From: Clostridiales bacterium Firm_08
GTDB taxonomy: Bacteria; Bacillota; Clostridia; Oscillospirales; QAKW01
DNA length: 64,000 nt
Direction of reading: 5' to 3'
NCBI GenBank assembly: GCA_001604045.1
Contig: LVAN01000009.1
Coordinates: 20,032-84,031 of the forward strand
In this document: piece by piece, positions 33,046 through 40,102 of the stretch
Layout: each line of letters starts with the position of its first letter
Position numbering within the stretch: the first letter of the stretch is position 1
Notes under the pieces: generated by a model
What the model was told of the DNA's origin: nothing
The model's input: only the letters and a program-made list of their open reading frames with translations
Databases searched by the model: none
Program-made: the position numbers and the translations under genes

Positions 33046-33888
33046 ATGGAATACGTCACACTTAACAACAAAATCAAATGCCCGGTCGTGGGGATTGGAA
33101 CGTTTATGCTCTCGCCCGAAGACGCGGAAAACAGCGTCAGAGAAGCGCTGAATATGGGCTATCGCCTGATCGACACGGCAAACGCCTACGTCAACGAGCG
33201 CGCGGTCGGTCGCGGCATGCGTGAAAGCGGAGTGCCTCGTGAAGAGGTTTTCCTGTCCACAAAACTCTGGCCGAGCGAATATGAAAATGAAAACGCGGTA
33301 GATGCAACGCTTGAACGCCTCGGCGTCGATCACGTCGATCTGCTCTATATCCATCAGCCTGCAGGAAACTGGCTCGCCGGTTACCGTCAGCTTGAAAAGG
33401 CGTACTGTGAGGGCAAAGCGAAAACTATCGGCATATCCAATTTCGAGGGTAAGTACATCGCCGAGCTTGAAACCAAATGGGAGATCGTTCCGCAATTCAT
33501 TCAGGTCGAGGCGCATCCCTATTTCGCACAGGGTGAATTACGCAAGACTCTCGATAAGTACGGTATCAAGCTGATGTCGTGGTATCCGCTCGGACACGGC
33601 GACAAGTCGCTCATAAACGAGCCTGTTTTCAGCGAACTCGGTAAGAAATACGGCAAATCAAGTGCTCAGATCATTCTGCGCTGGCATACACAGATGGGCT
33701 TCGTCGTGATCCCCGGCAGCAAAAACGTCGATCATATAAAAGACAATCTCGATATTCTCGATTTTTCTTTGACAGACGATGAAATGGCGGGAATCGCAAA
33801 GCTGGACAAAGGAGTCCGTTATTACAACCGCACCGACGCGCAGCTTGAGCAGTTTGCCGCGTGGCAGCCGACTTATGAGGAAGAGTAA
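33046..33888 (+). CDS. Aldo/keto reductase 2
   Basis: 280-residue AKR with the catalytic set in GYRLIDTANAYVNE (Asp, Tyr), LSTKLWPSEY (Lys) and DLLYIHQPAGNW (His). The NADPH-binding segment is VVIPGSKNVDHIKDN. SD CGGAGG at about 33036-33041. An AT-rich gap precedes it, with no clear separate promoter. The stop codon TAA abuts the ATG of the flavodoxin lipoprotein (33888/33889), so the two are translationally coupled. That tight pairing hints that this AKR and the exported flavodoxin gene are regulated together. Confidence 0.92.
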   Translation: MEYVTLNNKIKCPVVGIGTFMLSPEDAENSVREALNMGYRLIDTANAYVNERAVGRGMRESGVPREEVFLSTKLWPSEYENENAVDATLERLGVDHVDLLYIHQPAGNWLAGYRQLEKAYCEGKAKTIGISNFEGKYIAELETKWEIVPQFIQVEAHPYFAQGELRKTLDKYGIKLMSWYPLGHGDKSLINEPVFSELGKKYGKSSAQIILRWHTQMGFVVIPGSKNVDHIKDNLDILDFSLTDDEMAGIAKLDKGVRYYNRTDAQLEQFAAWQPTYEEE

Positions 33889-34599
33889 ATGAAAAAGATT
33901 ATTGCGATAATTCTCGCCGCGGTAACGCTGTTTGCGCTCGCGGCGTGCGGAACAACGAATGAGCCGGCGACTTCGGGCAGTACGCAAAGCACGCCTGAAA
34001 GCACGGCGGCGAAAAGCGAAACGTCAAATTCAAACGCTGCGTCTGAAACGGAACAAACAACCGAACCGGGCGCTGAAACAAAGATACTCGTCGTGTACTT
34101 CTCCCGCACCGGAGAGCAGTATACGGTCGGAACGATAGACAAGGGCAACACCGCGATCGTCGCGGAGATGATCGCCGAAAAAACCGGCGCGGATCTGTAC
34201 GAGATCCTGCCGGAAACCGATTATTACCCATATACCTATAAAGAACTAACCGACGTTGCGAAGAAAGAACAAAATGACAACGCACGTCCGAAGATCAAGG
34301 GCGAATTGCCCGACGTTTCAAAATACGATACGGTATTTATCGGCGCACCGGTATGGTGGGGAGACTGGCCGATGATCTGCTATACGTTCTTTGAGAGTGT
34401 CGATCTTTCCGGTAAGAATCTCGTGCCGTTCTCCACACACGAGGGCAGCGGTTTGTCAGGTTTTGACAGAAAGCTCGCGTCAGCCGTTCCCGGAGCGACA
34501 GTGCTGACCGGTCAGGCGTTTCGAGGAGGCGACTGCCAGAATAAGCAGTCGGACGTCAGAACAACCGTGAACAACTGGATCGACGGACTCAGTTATTAA
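33889..34599 (+). CDS. Exported flavodoxin-domain lipoprotein
   Basis: 236 residues. A lipoprotein signal with lipobox LAAC (Cys about residue 20) is followed by a Ser/Thr/Glu-rich linker (about 22-62). A complete flavodoxin domain comes next: ILVVYFSRTGEQYTVG (FMN phosphate loop), DTVFIGAPVWWGDWPMICYTFFE, LVPFSTHEGSGLSGFD and a C-terminal VNNWIDGL. The protein should sit on the outer face of the membrane, carrying FMN outside the cytoplasm. Electron supply would have to come across the membrane, and the next gene, 1 bp away, encodes a His-rich membrane protein that could do this. Flavodoxin-like lipoproteins occur in other gut Firmicutes but lack an assigned function. Confidence 0.92.
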   Translation: MKKIIAIILAAVTLFALAACGTTNEPATSGSTQSTPESTAAKSETSNSNAASETEQTTEPGAETKILVVYFSRTGEQYTVGTIDKGNTAIVAEMIAEKTGADLYEILPETDYYPYTYKELTDVAKKEQNDNARPKIKGELPDVSKYDTVFIGAPVWWGDWPMICYTFFESVDLSGKNLVPFSTHEGSGLSGFDRKLASAVPGATVLTGQAFRGGDCQNKQSDVRTTVNNWIDGLSY

Positions 34600-34600
34600 T

Positions 34601-35281
34601 ATGAAAAAGAAAACGGTAAAAACGATAATCGATATCCTGATGACCGCCGCACTTCCCGTGCTGATGGCGTATTCTCTCGTCGGCGAGACGCTGCACGAGA
34701 TTGTCGGCACGGCTATGCTCGCACTGTTCATCACGCACCACATCCTAAACATAAAAGCGACGGCGGCGATGTTCAGGGGGAAACAAACGCCCGCGAGGAT
34801 CGTCAACACGGCGCTGAATATCATTTTGTTCGTTGTGATGATTGCGCTTCCCGTCAGCGGGATCGTGATGTCGAAACACCTTTATACATTCCTTCCGACG
34901 GACGGACTTTCCGCGATCGCGCGCACGGCGCATCTTCTCCTTTCCTATTGGGGCTTTGCGCTGATGAGCCTGCACCTCGGATTTCACGCAGATATATGGC
35001 TGAACCTGCTGAAAAAGAAAAAGGCGGCGTTTATTACTTTCTCCGTCATACTCACGCTGATCGCCGCGTTCGGCGCGTATGCGTTTATTTCAAACCGCTT
35101 GTACGAGTACATGTTCCTTCAAACGCAGTTCGTCTTCTTCGATTTCGACAAACCGCTGATCCTAACGTTCGGCGAACACCTTTCAATGATCGTCTTGTTC
35201 GCGTGGATCGGGTACTGGCTGAAAGAACTGCTGAAACGGTTTAACAAAAAGAATACTATCACAAAGAAAGCCGACGTCTGA
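34601..35281 (+). CDS. DUF4405-family polytopic membrane protein, possible cytochrome b-like
   Basis: 226 residues with about five or six hydrophobic helices. Histidines sit in or next to several helices: GETLHEIVG, LFITHHILN, ARTAHLLLSYW, MSLHLGFHADIW and FGEHLSMIV. Spaced His in paired helices is the pattern of b-type haem ligation, and DUF4405 is often treated as a cytochrome b-like fold; haem binding here is inference. A soluble-looking loop with aromatic residues (LYEYMFLQTQFVFFDFDKP) lies near the end. It is separated by one base from the flavodoxin lipoprotein gene, so the two probably form an electron-transfer pair. It is the last gene of the island operon. Confidence 0.8.
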   Translation: MKKKTVKTIIDILMTAALPVLMAYSLVGETLHEIVGTAMLALFITHHILNIKATAAMFRGKQTPARIVNTALNIILFVVMIALPVSGIVMSKHLYTFLPTDGLSAIARTAHLLLSYWGFALMSLHLGFHADIWLNLLKKKKAAFITFSVILTLIAAFGAYAFISNRLYEYMFLQTQFVFFDFDKPLILTFGEHLSMIVLFAWIGYWLKELLKRFNKKNTITKKADV

Positions 35282-35389
35282 CCGCCGGCTTTTCTTATAG
35301 GGCAATAAACAGAATCGCAGATTTGAGAATATTCAACGATTGAAATATAATAGGTTAAGTCAGCAGCAGAGAAAAAGCAAAGGAGCGTG

Positions 35390-35488
35390 ATGATGAATAA
35401 CTGGAACAAGAATAAAGGCAATTTTCGCAAGTTGAACCAAAACTCCCTGATAGTTGCAGACGCACAAAAAAGAGTCTGCAAACGGTAG
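35390..35488 (+). CDS. Possible 32-residue peptide
   Basis: Frame MMNNWNKNKGNFRKLNQ... to TAG, with AGGAG at 35381-35385 and two tandem ATGs. Its 3' end overlaps the terminator of the opposite-strand tRNA-Ser, which argues that it may be fortuitous. Asn/Lys-rich and of no known family. Confidence 0.2.
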   Translation: MMNNWNKNKGNFRKLNQNSLIVADAQKRVCKR

Positions 35489-35506
35489 TGAACCGCATGC
35501 AGACTC
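35466..35506 (-). terminator. Terminator of tRNA-Ser(CGA)
   Basis: On the minus strand GAGTCTGCA / TGCAGACTC, then TTTTT, immediately downstream of the tRNA. Confidence 0.85.
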
Positions 35507-35512
35507 ATCTTT

Positions 35513-35601
35513 TGGCGGAGGGTGTGGGATTCGAACCCACGTGAGATTGCTCTCAAACTGATTTCGAATCAGCCCCGTTATGACCACTTCGATAACCCTC
35601 C
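35513..35601 (-). tRNA. tRNA-Ser(CGA), intact
   Basis: Acceptor GGAGGGT pairs with ACCCTCC, followed by discriminator G and an encoded CCA. Anticodon arm GCTGA-TTCGAAA-TCAGT, anticodon CGA. A long class II variable arm (TTGAGAGCAATCTCAC) and T-arm GTGGG-TTCGAAT-CCCAC are present. A terminator follows at 35466-35506. Confidence 0.93.
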
Positions 35602-35752
35602 GTGTGTATTTCGACCATCTAAATCCTCAAATCAAACCTTGAATAATGAGGAGAAAAGATGGAGAGAAAACGAGTATTCAGTTGTAATCGAATCCGCAAA
35701 AACCCTTATAAATCAAGGCTTTGCGGGGTGTATGCTTCCGAAGTGTATCAAA

Positions 35753-35787
35753 GATTTCGAGTCAGGCCCGTTATGTCCTGTTGCAAC
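35753..35787 (-). pseudogene. tRNA-Ser(CGA) 5' anticodon/D-arm fragment (candidate att half-site)
   Basis: Read on the minus strand: CAACAGGACATAACGGG (D-arm-like, compare GTGGTCATAACGGG in the intact tRNA-Ser), then CCTGA-CTCGAAA-TC. Joined at the shared core GATTTCGAG to the 3' half at 29066-29121 it gives a perfect anticodon arm CCTGA-CTCGAAA-TCAGG. The 5' acceptor strand expected for that tRNA (GGAAGCG) is not found next to it. Confidence 0.6.
35763..35787 (+). repeat. 25-bp direct repeat, copy 1
   Basis: Begins CAGGCCCGTTATG and ends TGTTGCAAC. It is identical to 35959-35983 and overlaps the tRNA-like fragment. Confidence 0.85.
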
Positions 35788-35958
35788 ATCGGTTCTGTCG
35801 GCGCAAGCGCGGCTTGCTTGCCACTCACCGTGTTGCGGCCACTCCTCGCCCTCCCTGTTTCCGCCACCGGCGGCGGTCGGGCTCGTCCCCACTTCGATAC
35901 GCTTCCGAATGTATTTTATATTGGTTTACCCGTGCTATGTTTGGTAGGAACTATCGGG

Positions 35959-35983
35959 CAGGCCCGTTATGTCCTGTTGCAAC
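35959..35983 (+). repeat. 25-bp direct repeat, copy 2
   Basis: Exact copy of 35763-35787, 196 bp downstream, without the anticodon-loop sequence. It looks like a second, older scar. Confidence 0.85.
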
Positions 35984-36043
35984 TTTATGAAATTGACTAA
36001 TGGCTATTATAGCACATTATCAAGGCGTGCGCAAGTGTTTTTT

Positions 36044-36139
36044 TCAGTGCGTCGGATCGTAAAGCAAGTCGGACAGATCTTTGTGCCGGATGACGCGAAG
36101 CGTTTTGTTTTTGACAAAAGGGAAACCGGCTTTGCCGGC
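36044..36139 (-). pseudogene. 3' remnant of a thiamine pyrophosphokinase gene
   Basis: On the minus strand the frame reads AGKAGFPFVKNKTLRVIR then HKDLSDLLYDPTH and stop. This matches the C-terminus of the intact ThiN at 38175-38819 (TGKTSFISVKNGTLCIIWHKDLSDFLYDLTH). The flanking DNA (36029-36120) is also clearly homologous to 38160-38250. No upstream ThiN coding sequence remains. It is a decayed partial duplication. Confidence 0.8.
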
Positions 36140-36179
36140 GGGGGAAATTTCATCCGGGCGTGAGGGAACCCGTTTTTAT

Positions 36180-36935
36180 TTAATAGTATGCCTCGCGGCG
36201 TATTTCCAGCGGCGTCTTTCCGGTGTGCTTTCTCAATATCTTTCTGAAATATGACGTTGAGCTGAAGCCTAACGTGTCGCTGATCTCCTGGACGGATCTG
36301 TCCGTGGTCGACAGCAGGGTCACGGCTTTGTCACACAGGATCTCCAGCCTGACGGCGTTCGGCGTTTTTCCCGTATGTCTTTTGAAAAGCAGGTAAACAG
36401 CGGACTCGCTGATAAAGCATTTTTGCGCGACGTCCGATATTTTAATCTGCGGATCCTTCGTCAGATATGAGATCGCTTTTTCAAACATAAAGTTCTGGCG
36501 CGGCGCTTTGGATCGTTCCATCCCGCCCGCCACTTCACCGAAAAAAGAATACAAAGCGCCGACGCTCTTTTCCATATCCGCCCAGCACCCGCATAACCTA
36601 TCAAATATCTTTCTCGCTGCCGTGTCACAGTTGATTTTTTGCAAAGTAAAGGATTTGTCTGAAGGAAGGTTCGCAAAACCAAAGGAATAGAATTCCACCT
36701 GCTTTCCGTTTTCGCCGTACCAGTGCGATTGGTAGGTAAGTCCTTTCGGGATATAAAATATCTCGCCCGGCCTGACCCGTAATTCATTTTTTTGCGTTTT
36801 GATCATAGCGGTGCCCCTGATCAGACAGGCGAAAAAATGCAGGGGGACCGGTTTTTTCATATTATTGGTCAAATGGTATTTTTCGAATTGGATGACCCGG
36901 AAATGAAAACTTTTCAAGAAATTTGTTTCATACAT
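36180..36935 (-). CDS. AraC-family transcriptional regulator
   Basis: 251 residues from the ATG at 36935 (AAGGAG SD); the longer frame to 37034 runs over the divergent promoter and is rejected. The N-terminal cupin-type domain has LHFFACLIRGTA and RVRPGEIFYIPKGLTYQSHW. The C-terminal double HTH has KISDVAQKCFISESAVYLLFKRHTGKTP and SVQEISDTLGFSSTSYFRKILRKHTGKTPLEIRR. It is divergent from an NAD-dependent epimerase-like gene with 122 bp between starts, so that gene is its probable target. The pair sits between the thiN remnant and intact thiN. Confidence 0.92.
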   Translation of the reverse strand: MYETNFLKSFHFRVIQFEKYHLTNNMKKPVPLHFFACLIRGTAMIKTQKNELRVRPGEIFYIPKGLTYQSHWYGENGKQVEFYSFGFANLPSDKSFTLQKINCDTAARKIFDRLCGCWADMEKSVGALYSFFGEVAGGMERSKAPRQNFMFEKAISYLTKDPQIKISDVAQKCFISESAVYLLFKRHTGKTPNAVRLEILCDKAVTLLSTTDRSVQEISDTLGFSSTSYFRKILRKHTGKTPLEIRREAYY

Positions 36936-36991
36936 TGGATATCTCCTTAAAACCGTAGAGGATATTACCTCTTTTTTAACAGTATACAGCA

Positions 36992-37020
36992 TTGCGCCTT
37001 CACTCGTCAAGAGATATAAT
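36992..37020 (+). promoter_or_regulatory. Promoter of the epimerase-like gene
   Basis: TTGCGC (36992-36997), 17-bp spacer, TATAAT (37015-37020). Confidence 0.7.
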
Positions 37021-37057
37021 GATCCTAACAACATTAAACAAAACGGAGGGGAACTGT

Positions 37058-37987
37058 ATGAAAAAGGTTTTATTGATCGGCGGCGGCGGGACGCTCGGGA
37101 GCTATACCGCCGGGGAATTGCTGGACAAGGGACATTCTGTTGACATCATCTGTCTGGAGGATAAGACCTCGGACAATAAAAATCTCGTATTCTATAAAGG
37201 CGAGGCGTCTTTTGACTTCCTGTCGGAATTTTTAAAGGATAAAATGTACGACGGGATCGTAAATCTGATCCACTACCGGGAGGTCGAGGAATATCCGAGG
37301 ATCCACGATCTGCTGATGGCGCATACCCGGCATCTGATCGTGCTTTCTTCCTACCGCGTCTACGCCGATGAGCAGCATCCGGTCACCGAGGGGGCGCCTA
37401 TGCTGCTGGACGTGTCGAAGGATCAGGATTTCCTGGCGGCCGAAAAATATGCTTTGTCTAAAGCAAAGCTTGAAAAGTTTCTGACCGGTGAGCGCAAGGG
37501 ACAACAATGGACCATCGTCCGTCCCGTGATCTCTTTTTCGAAGCTTCGATTTGATCTGGTGATGTATTCCGGTCACAAATTGCTCGACAGGATCAAAAAC
37601 GGAGAAACGATCCTGCTGCCGGCAGAAGCAAAAGATCAGACGGCGGGACTTGATTGGGCGGGCAATTCCGGAAAACTCATCGCCGCGCTGCTCTTCAATG
37701 AAAAAACATACGGCGAGGCGTACACCGTTTCGTCTGCTCAGAATTTGACGTGGGGCGAGGTGGCGGATCTGTATGCTGAACTGCTGGGCGCCGTGATCAA
37801 GTGGGTACCTCTCGAGGAATACCTCAAAGCGGTGGAAACCTCTCAGTCAAAATACTTTGCGCTGCTGTATGACCGCCTTTTCGACCGGAAGATCGATAAC
37901 AGCAAGATCCTGAAAGCGACCGGCTTGAAAAAAGATGATTTCCTCCCGGTAAAAGAAGGCTTAAAAAGAGAGATCTCATACCTGTAA
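37058..37987 (+). CDS. NAD-dependent epimerase/dehydratase family protein
   Basis: 309 residues from the ATG at 37058 (GGAGGGG SD). It is an extended SDR fold: VLLIGGGGTLGSYTAGELLDKGHSVD (a GxxGxxG variant), LSSYRVYADEQHPVTEG with the Tyr, and EKYALSKAKLEKFL, a Tyr-x-x-x-Lys catalytic pair. The C-terminal part (GEAYTVSSAQNLTWGEVADLYAELLG) is typical of sugar-nucleotide epimerase-like or isoflavone-reductase-like proteins. It is cytoplasmic; the substrate is probably a sugar nucleotide or small carbohydrate. It is controlled by its own promoter and probably by the divergent AraC regulator. Confidence 0.85.
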   Translation: MKKVLLIGGGGTLGSYTAGELLDKGHSVDIICLEDKTSDNKNLVFYKGEASFDFLSEFLKDKMYDGIVNLIHYREVEEYPRIHDLLMAHTRHLIVLSSYRVYADEQHPVTEGAPMLLDVSKDQDFLAAEKYALSKAKLEKFLTGERKGQQWTIVRPVISFSKLRFDLVMYSGHKLLDRIKNGETILLPAEAKDQTAGLDWAGNSGKLIAALLFNEKTYGEAYTVSSAQNLTWGEVADLYAELLGAVIKWVPLEEYLKAVETSQSKYFALLYDRLFDRKIDNSKILKATGLKKDDFLPVKEGLKREISYL

Positions 37988-38040
37988 CGCGCGGCTTGCG
38001 CCGTGATGATCGGGCATCTTCTTTTTCGGTGAATAAAAAA

Positions 38041-38069
38041 AACGAGCGACCTGCGGTTGCTCGTTTTTT
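38041..38069 (+). terminator. Terminator after the epimerase-like gene
   Basis: AACGAGC...GCTCGTT hairpin followed by TTTT. Confidence 0.85.
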
Positions 38070-38174
38070 CTAACAGATGAAATAGTCCGAGAGTCACGTT
38101 ATGCCTTGCGGTACAGTTAAACTCATCAACGGCGAAGGCGTTGTATGCGATCACCTGCAAGCGCAAGTATTTTT

Positions 38175-38819
38175 TCAGTGCGTCAGATCGTAAAGGAAGT
38201 CGGACAGATCTTTGTGCCAGATGATGCAAAGCGTTCCGTTTTTGACGGAAATAAAACTGGTCTTGCCGGTAAAACTGTTGCCGGCGCCGAGCGGCGTATC
38301 GGCGGTCAGCGTACCGTTGAGCAGCGGGTACTTCAGCCCGCTGATGTCCACGCCCTCGGCGTCGGCGCCGAGGCAGAAGACCGATATCTCGCCGCTTTCC
38401 CGCGCGTCGAACATCAACTTGCTGTTGCGGATGACGGTCACGACGGTGCCGTTGTCCAGCAGAAAGCCGACGGCGCCGTGAGAGGCGAGATAATGAAGCG
38501 TCTGGATATTGGCGATGGTATGAGACAGACGGTCACCGCCCGCACATCCATAAAGCAAAAACACTTTATATCCGCGCGCCAGCGCTTCTTTGGCGGCAAG
38601 CATGCTGTCGGTATCGTCCTTCTCGACGGGCATACGGATGACCGGCACGTCGGTCGGCGCGAAACCGAGGCTGTCAAAATCCCCGATCGCGAGATCGGGA
38701 TAGATGCCGTGCTTTTTCAGATACTCATAGCCGCGGTCGGCGGCGATGACGAAGGCGTTTTCGGGGAACCGGTATTCCGGCTGTTCCACGGCGCCTACGA
38801 TACAGGCTATACGTTTCAA
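38175..38819 (-). CDS. thiN: Thiamine pyrophosphokinase
   Basis: 214 residues, TTG start with AAGGAGA upstream. It transfers pyrophosphate from ATP to thiamine, making thiamine diphosphate in the cytoplasm. Landmarks are the N-terminal CIVGAVEQPEYRF, VIAADRGYEYLKKHGIYPDLAIGDFDSLG, the catalytic VEKDDTDSMLAAKEAL, LYGCAGGDRLSHTIANIQTLHYLA and a C-terminal thiamine-binding sandwich with LGAGNSFTGK. The family's usual length is kept. It lies divergent from the cobalamin riboswitch transcript. A 3' partial copy exists at 36044-36139. Confidence 0.92.
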   Translation of the reverse strand: MKRIACIVGAVEQPEYRFPENAFVIAADRGYEYLKKHGIYPDLAIGDFDSLGFAPTDVPVIRMPVEKDDTDSMLAAKEALARGYKVFLLYGCAGGDRLSHTIANIQTLHYLASHGAVGFLLDNGTVVTVIRNSKLMFDARESGEISVFCLGADAEGVDISGLKYPLLNGTLTADTPLGAGNSFTGKTSFISVKNGTLCIIWHKDLSDFLYDLTH

Positions 38820-38855
38820 GAGAGGATCTCCTTTTCGTCTTTTTTCGACTTATGC

Positions 38856-38884
38856 TTGCAATCGGGGGGAATATCCTATATAAT
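38856..38884 (+). promoter_or_regulatory. Promoter of the cobalamin riboswitch transcript
   Basis: TTGCAA (38856-38861), 17-bp spacer, TATAAT (38879-38884), just upstream of the riboswitch. Confidence 0.8.
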
Positions 38885-38891
38885 AATACTA

Positions 38892-39060
38892 TATTTCGGT
38901 TGTTCCGTCAACCGGGATCACAAAAAAATCACTTTTCCTGCCATGGAAGCGGAGTGAAATTCTCCCACGAACTCGTCGCCGTGAAACATGAGACGTCCTT
39001 TATTATGTCACTGTCCGAACAGGATGGGAAGGCAAGGGACGTTGCCTGAGTGTAAAGTCG
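38892..39060 (+). ncRNA. Cobalamin (adenosylcobalamin-type) riboswitch
   Basis: The leader carries the conserved B12-box pattern: AAGCGGAGTGAAATTCTCC, CACGAACTCGTCGCCGTGAA, ATGTCACTGTC, then GATGGGAAGGC and a closing GACGTTGCCTGAGT. The order and spacing (P4-P6 core, GTCACTG, TGGGAAGG) match cobalamin riboswitches. It is followed by a terminator hairpin at 39126-39151 and a DUF4430/ECF-type gene pair. It probably shuts off expression when B12 is plentiful. The boundaries are approximate. Confidence 0.85.
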
Positions 39061-39125
39061 AAATACTTGACAGGAAAAGGTCGCCCGCAAAGCGTCACGA
39101 GTTCTTGATGGTTTTGCAGATCGGA

Positions 39126-39151
39126 AGAGGTGAGGCAGTACACCTCTTTTT
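39126..39151 (+). terminator. Riboswitch-controlled terminator
   Basis: AGAGGTG (39126-39132) and CACCTCT (39141-39147) form a hairpin followed by TTTT. It lies between the aptamer and the first gene. Confidence 0.75.
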
Positions 39152-39212
39152 GAGGTTGTAAAATTCTCCTTTGCGGCGGCGGATTTAAAAAATCGTAAAG
39201 GGGAAATGTATT

Positions 39213-39605
39213 ATGACGAAACAGCAAAAGATTTGGATCATCGTCGCCGCTGTCGTTTTGGCGGCGCTGGTCGTCGGACTTCTGATCTGGCAGCCCTGGA
39301 AAGAGCAGGCGCAGGAGGGAAGCAAGACCGTCACGGTGACGATCATCGACAATGAAAAGAAAAGCACAGAGGTCGTTCTTAAGACCGACGCGGAGTATCT
39401 GGCGGACGCGCTGCTGGAAAAAGGCGTGATCACCGAGAAAGCCGCGGACGGCTTTTACACGACCTTCAACGGCGTTACGGCCGATTACAGCAAAGACCAA
39501 AGCTGGTGGATGATCACCAAGGACGGACAGATGACCGACAAGGGACTCAACGATCTTGCCATCGCGGATGGCGACAAATATGAGATCACTTACACGATCG
39601 GATAG
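39213..39605 (+). CDS. DUF4430 membrane-anchored protein, probable cobalamin-binding partner
   Basis: 130 residues. One N-terminal membrane anchor (about 7-26, IWIIVAAVVLAALVVGLLIW) precedes an extracellular DUF4430 domain: TVTIIDNEKKSTEVVLKTDAEYLADALLEKG, then DQSWWMITKDGQMTDKGLNDLAIADGDKYEITYTIG. DUF4430 resembles the small beta-rich C-terminal domain of transcobalamin and intrinsic factor. It lies under a cobalamin riboswitch and overlaps an ECF-type membrane gene, so it is most likely a surface B12 (or corrinoid) capture subunit. Direct ligand binding is inference. Confidence 0.85.
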   Translation: MTKQQKIWIIVAAVVLAALVVGLLIWQPWKEQAQEGSKTVTVTIIDNEKKSTEVVLKTDAEYLADALLEKGVITEKAADGFYTTFNGVTADYSKDQSWWMITKDGQMTDKGLNDLAIADGDKYEITYTIG

Positions 39606-40101
39606 TCGAACTCTGATCCTTTTATCCCTGTACGGCGCTATTATGTTCGCTTTACAACTGGCGCTGGTGGGGCTCCCCAATATCGAACTTGTGACACTGT
39701 TTGTAATACTGCTGACAACGGTGTACGGCGTAAAAACGCTGATCTCCATATATCTTTTCGTGATGCTGGAAGGCCTGTACTGGGGCTTTGGCACATGGTG
39801 GATCGGCTATCTTTACGTCTGGACGATCCTGTTCGGGATCGTGATGCTTTTGAGAAAGTACTCCCACGTCGCTCTTTGGACGGTTGTGGCGGGGGCGTTC
39901 GGGCTTTCGTTCGGTACGCTGTTCGCGCCGATCTATCTCGTGATCGGAGGTCCCGGCGCCGCCGTCGGCTGGATCGTCAGCGGGTTGGGGCTGGACGTCA
40001 TGCATTGTATCGGCAACGTGGCGACGACGGCGTTGCTTTTCATCCCGCTCCAAAAAGTCATGCTAAAGGGAAAAACAGGCTTTTTCAACAAAAAGAAATA
40101 G
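39580..40101 (+). CDS. ECF transporter S-component-like membrane protein (probable B12/corrinoid uptake)
   Basis: 173 residues from the ATG at 39580, overlapping the DUF4430 gene by 26 bp; the SD is weak, so translation is probably coupled. It is all hydrophobic helices (about six): LILLSLYGAIMFALQ, ELVTLFVILLTTVYGVKTLISIYLFVMLEGLYWGFGTWWIGYLYVW and PGAAVGWIVSGLGLDVMHCIGNV. This is the typical shape of substrate-specific ECF S-components, which share an EcfAA'T module encoded elsewhere. The cobalamin riboswitch upstream points to a corrinoid or a B12-related substrate. The name of the substrate is inferred from regulation only. Confidence 0.8.
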   Translation: MRSLTRSDSRTLILLSLYGAIMFALQLALVGLPNIELVTLFVILLTTVYGVKTLISIYLFVMLEGLYWGFGTWWIGYLYVWTILFGIVMLLRKYSHVALWTVVAGAFGLSFGTLFAPIYLVIGGPGAAVGWIVSGLGLDVMHCIGNVATTALLFIPLQKVMLKGKTGFFNKKK

Positions 40102-40102
40102 A

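Larger units (their letters stand above)
35602..36043. other. Non-coding right end of the island with repeated tRNA-like scars
   Basis: No supported gene. It contains a tRNA-Ser-like anticodon-arm fragment (35753-35787) and two copies of a 25-bp repeat. An open frame runs across 35522-35947 but begins inside the intact tRNA and has no SD, so it is not called. Confidence 0.5.

Noticed and set aside
29066..35601. Reading the tRNA-Ser 3' half and the intact tRNA-Ser at 35513 as the two ends of one element
   Set aside because: Acceptor and anticodon stems differ (CGCTTCC versus ACCCTCC; TCAGG versus TCAGT), so the halves do not come from one tRNA. The fragment at 35753 fits better.
35522..35947. 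141-codon plus-strand frame
   Set aside because: It starts inside the intact tRNA-Ser and runs through the scar repeats; no SD or family signal.
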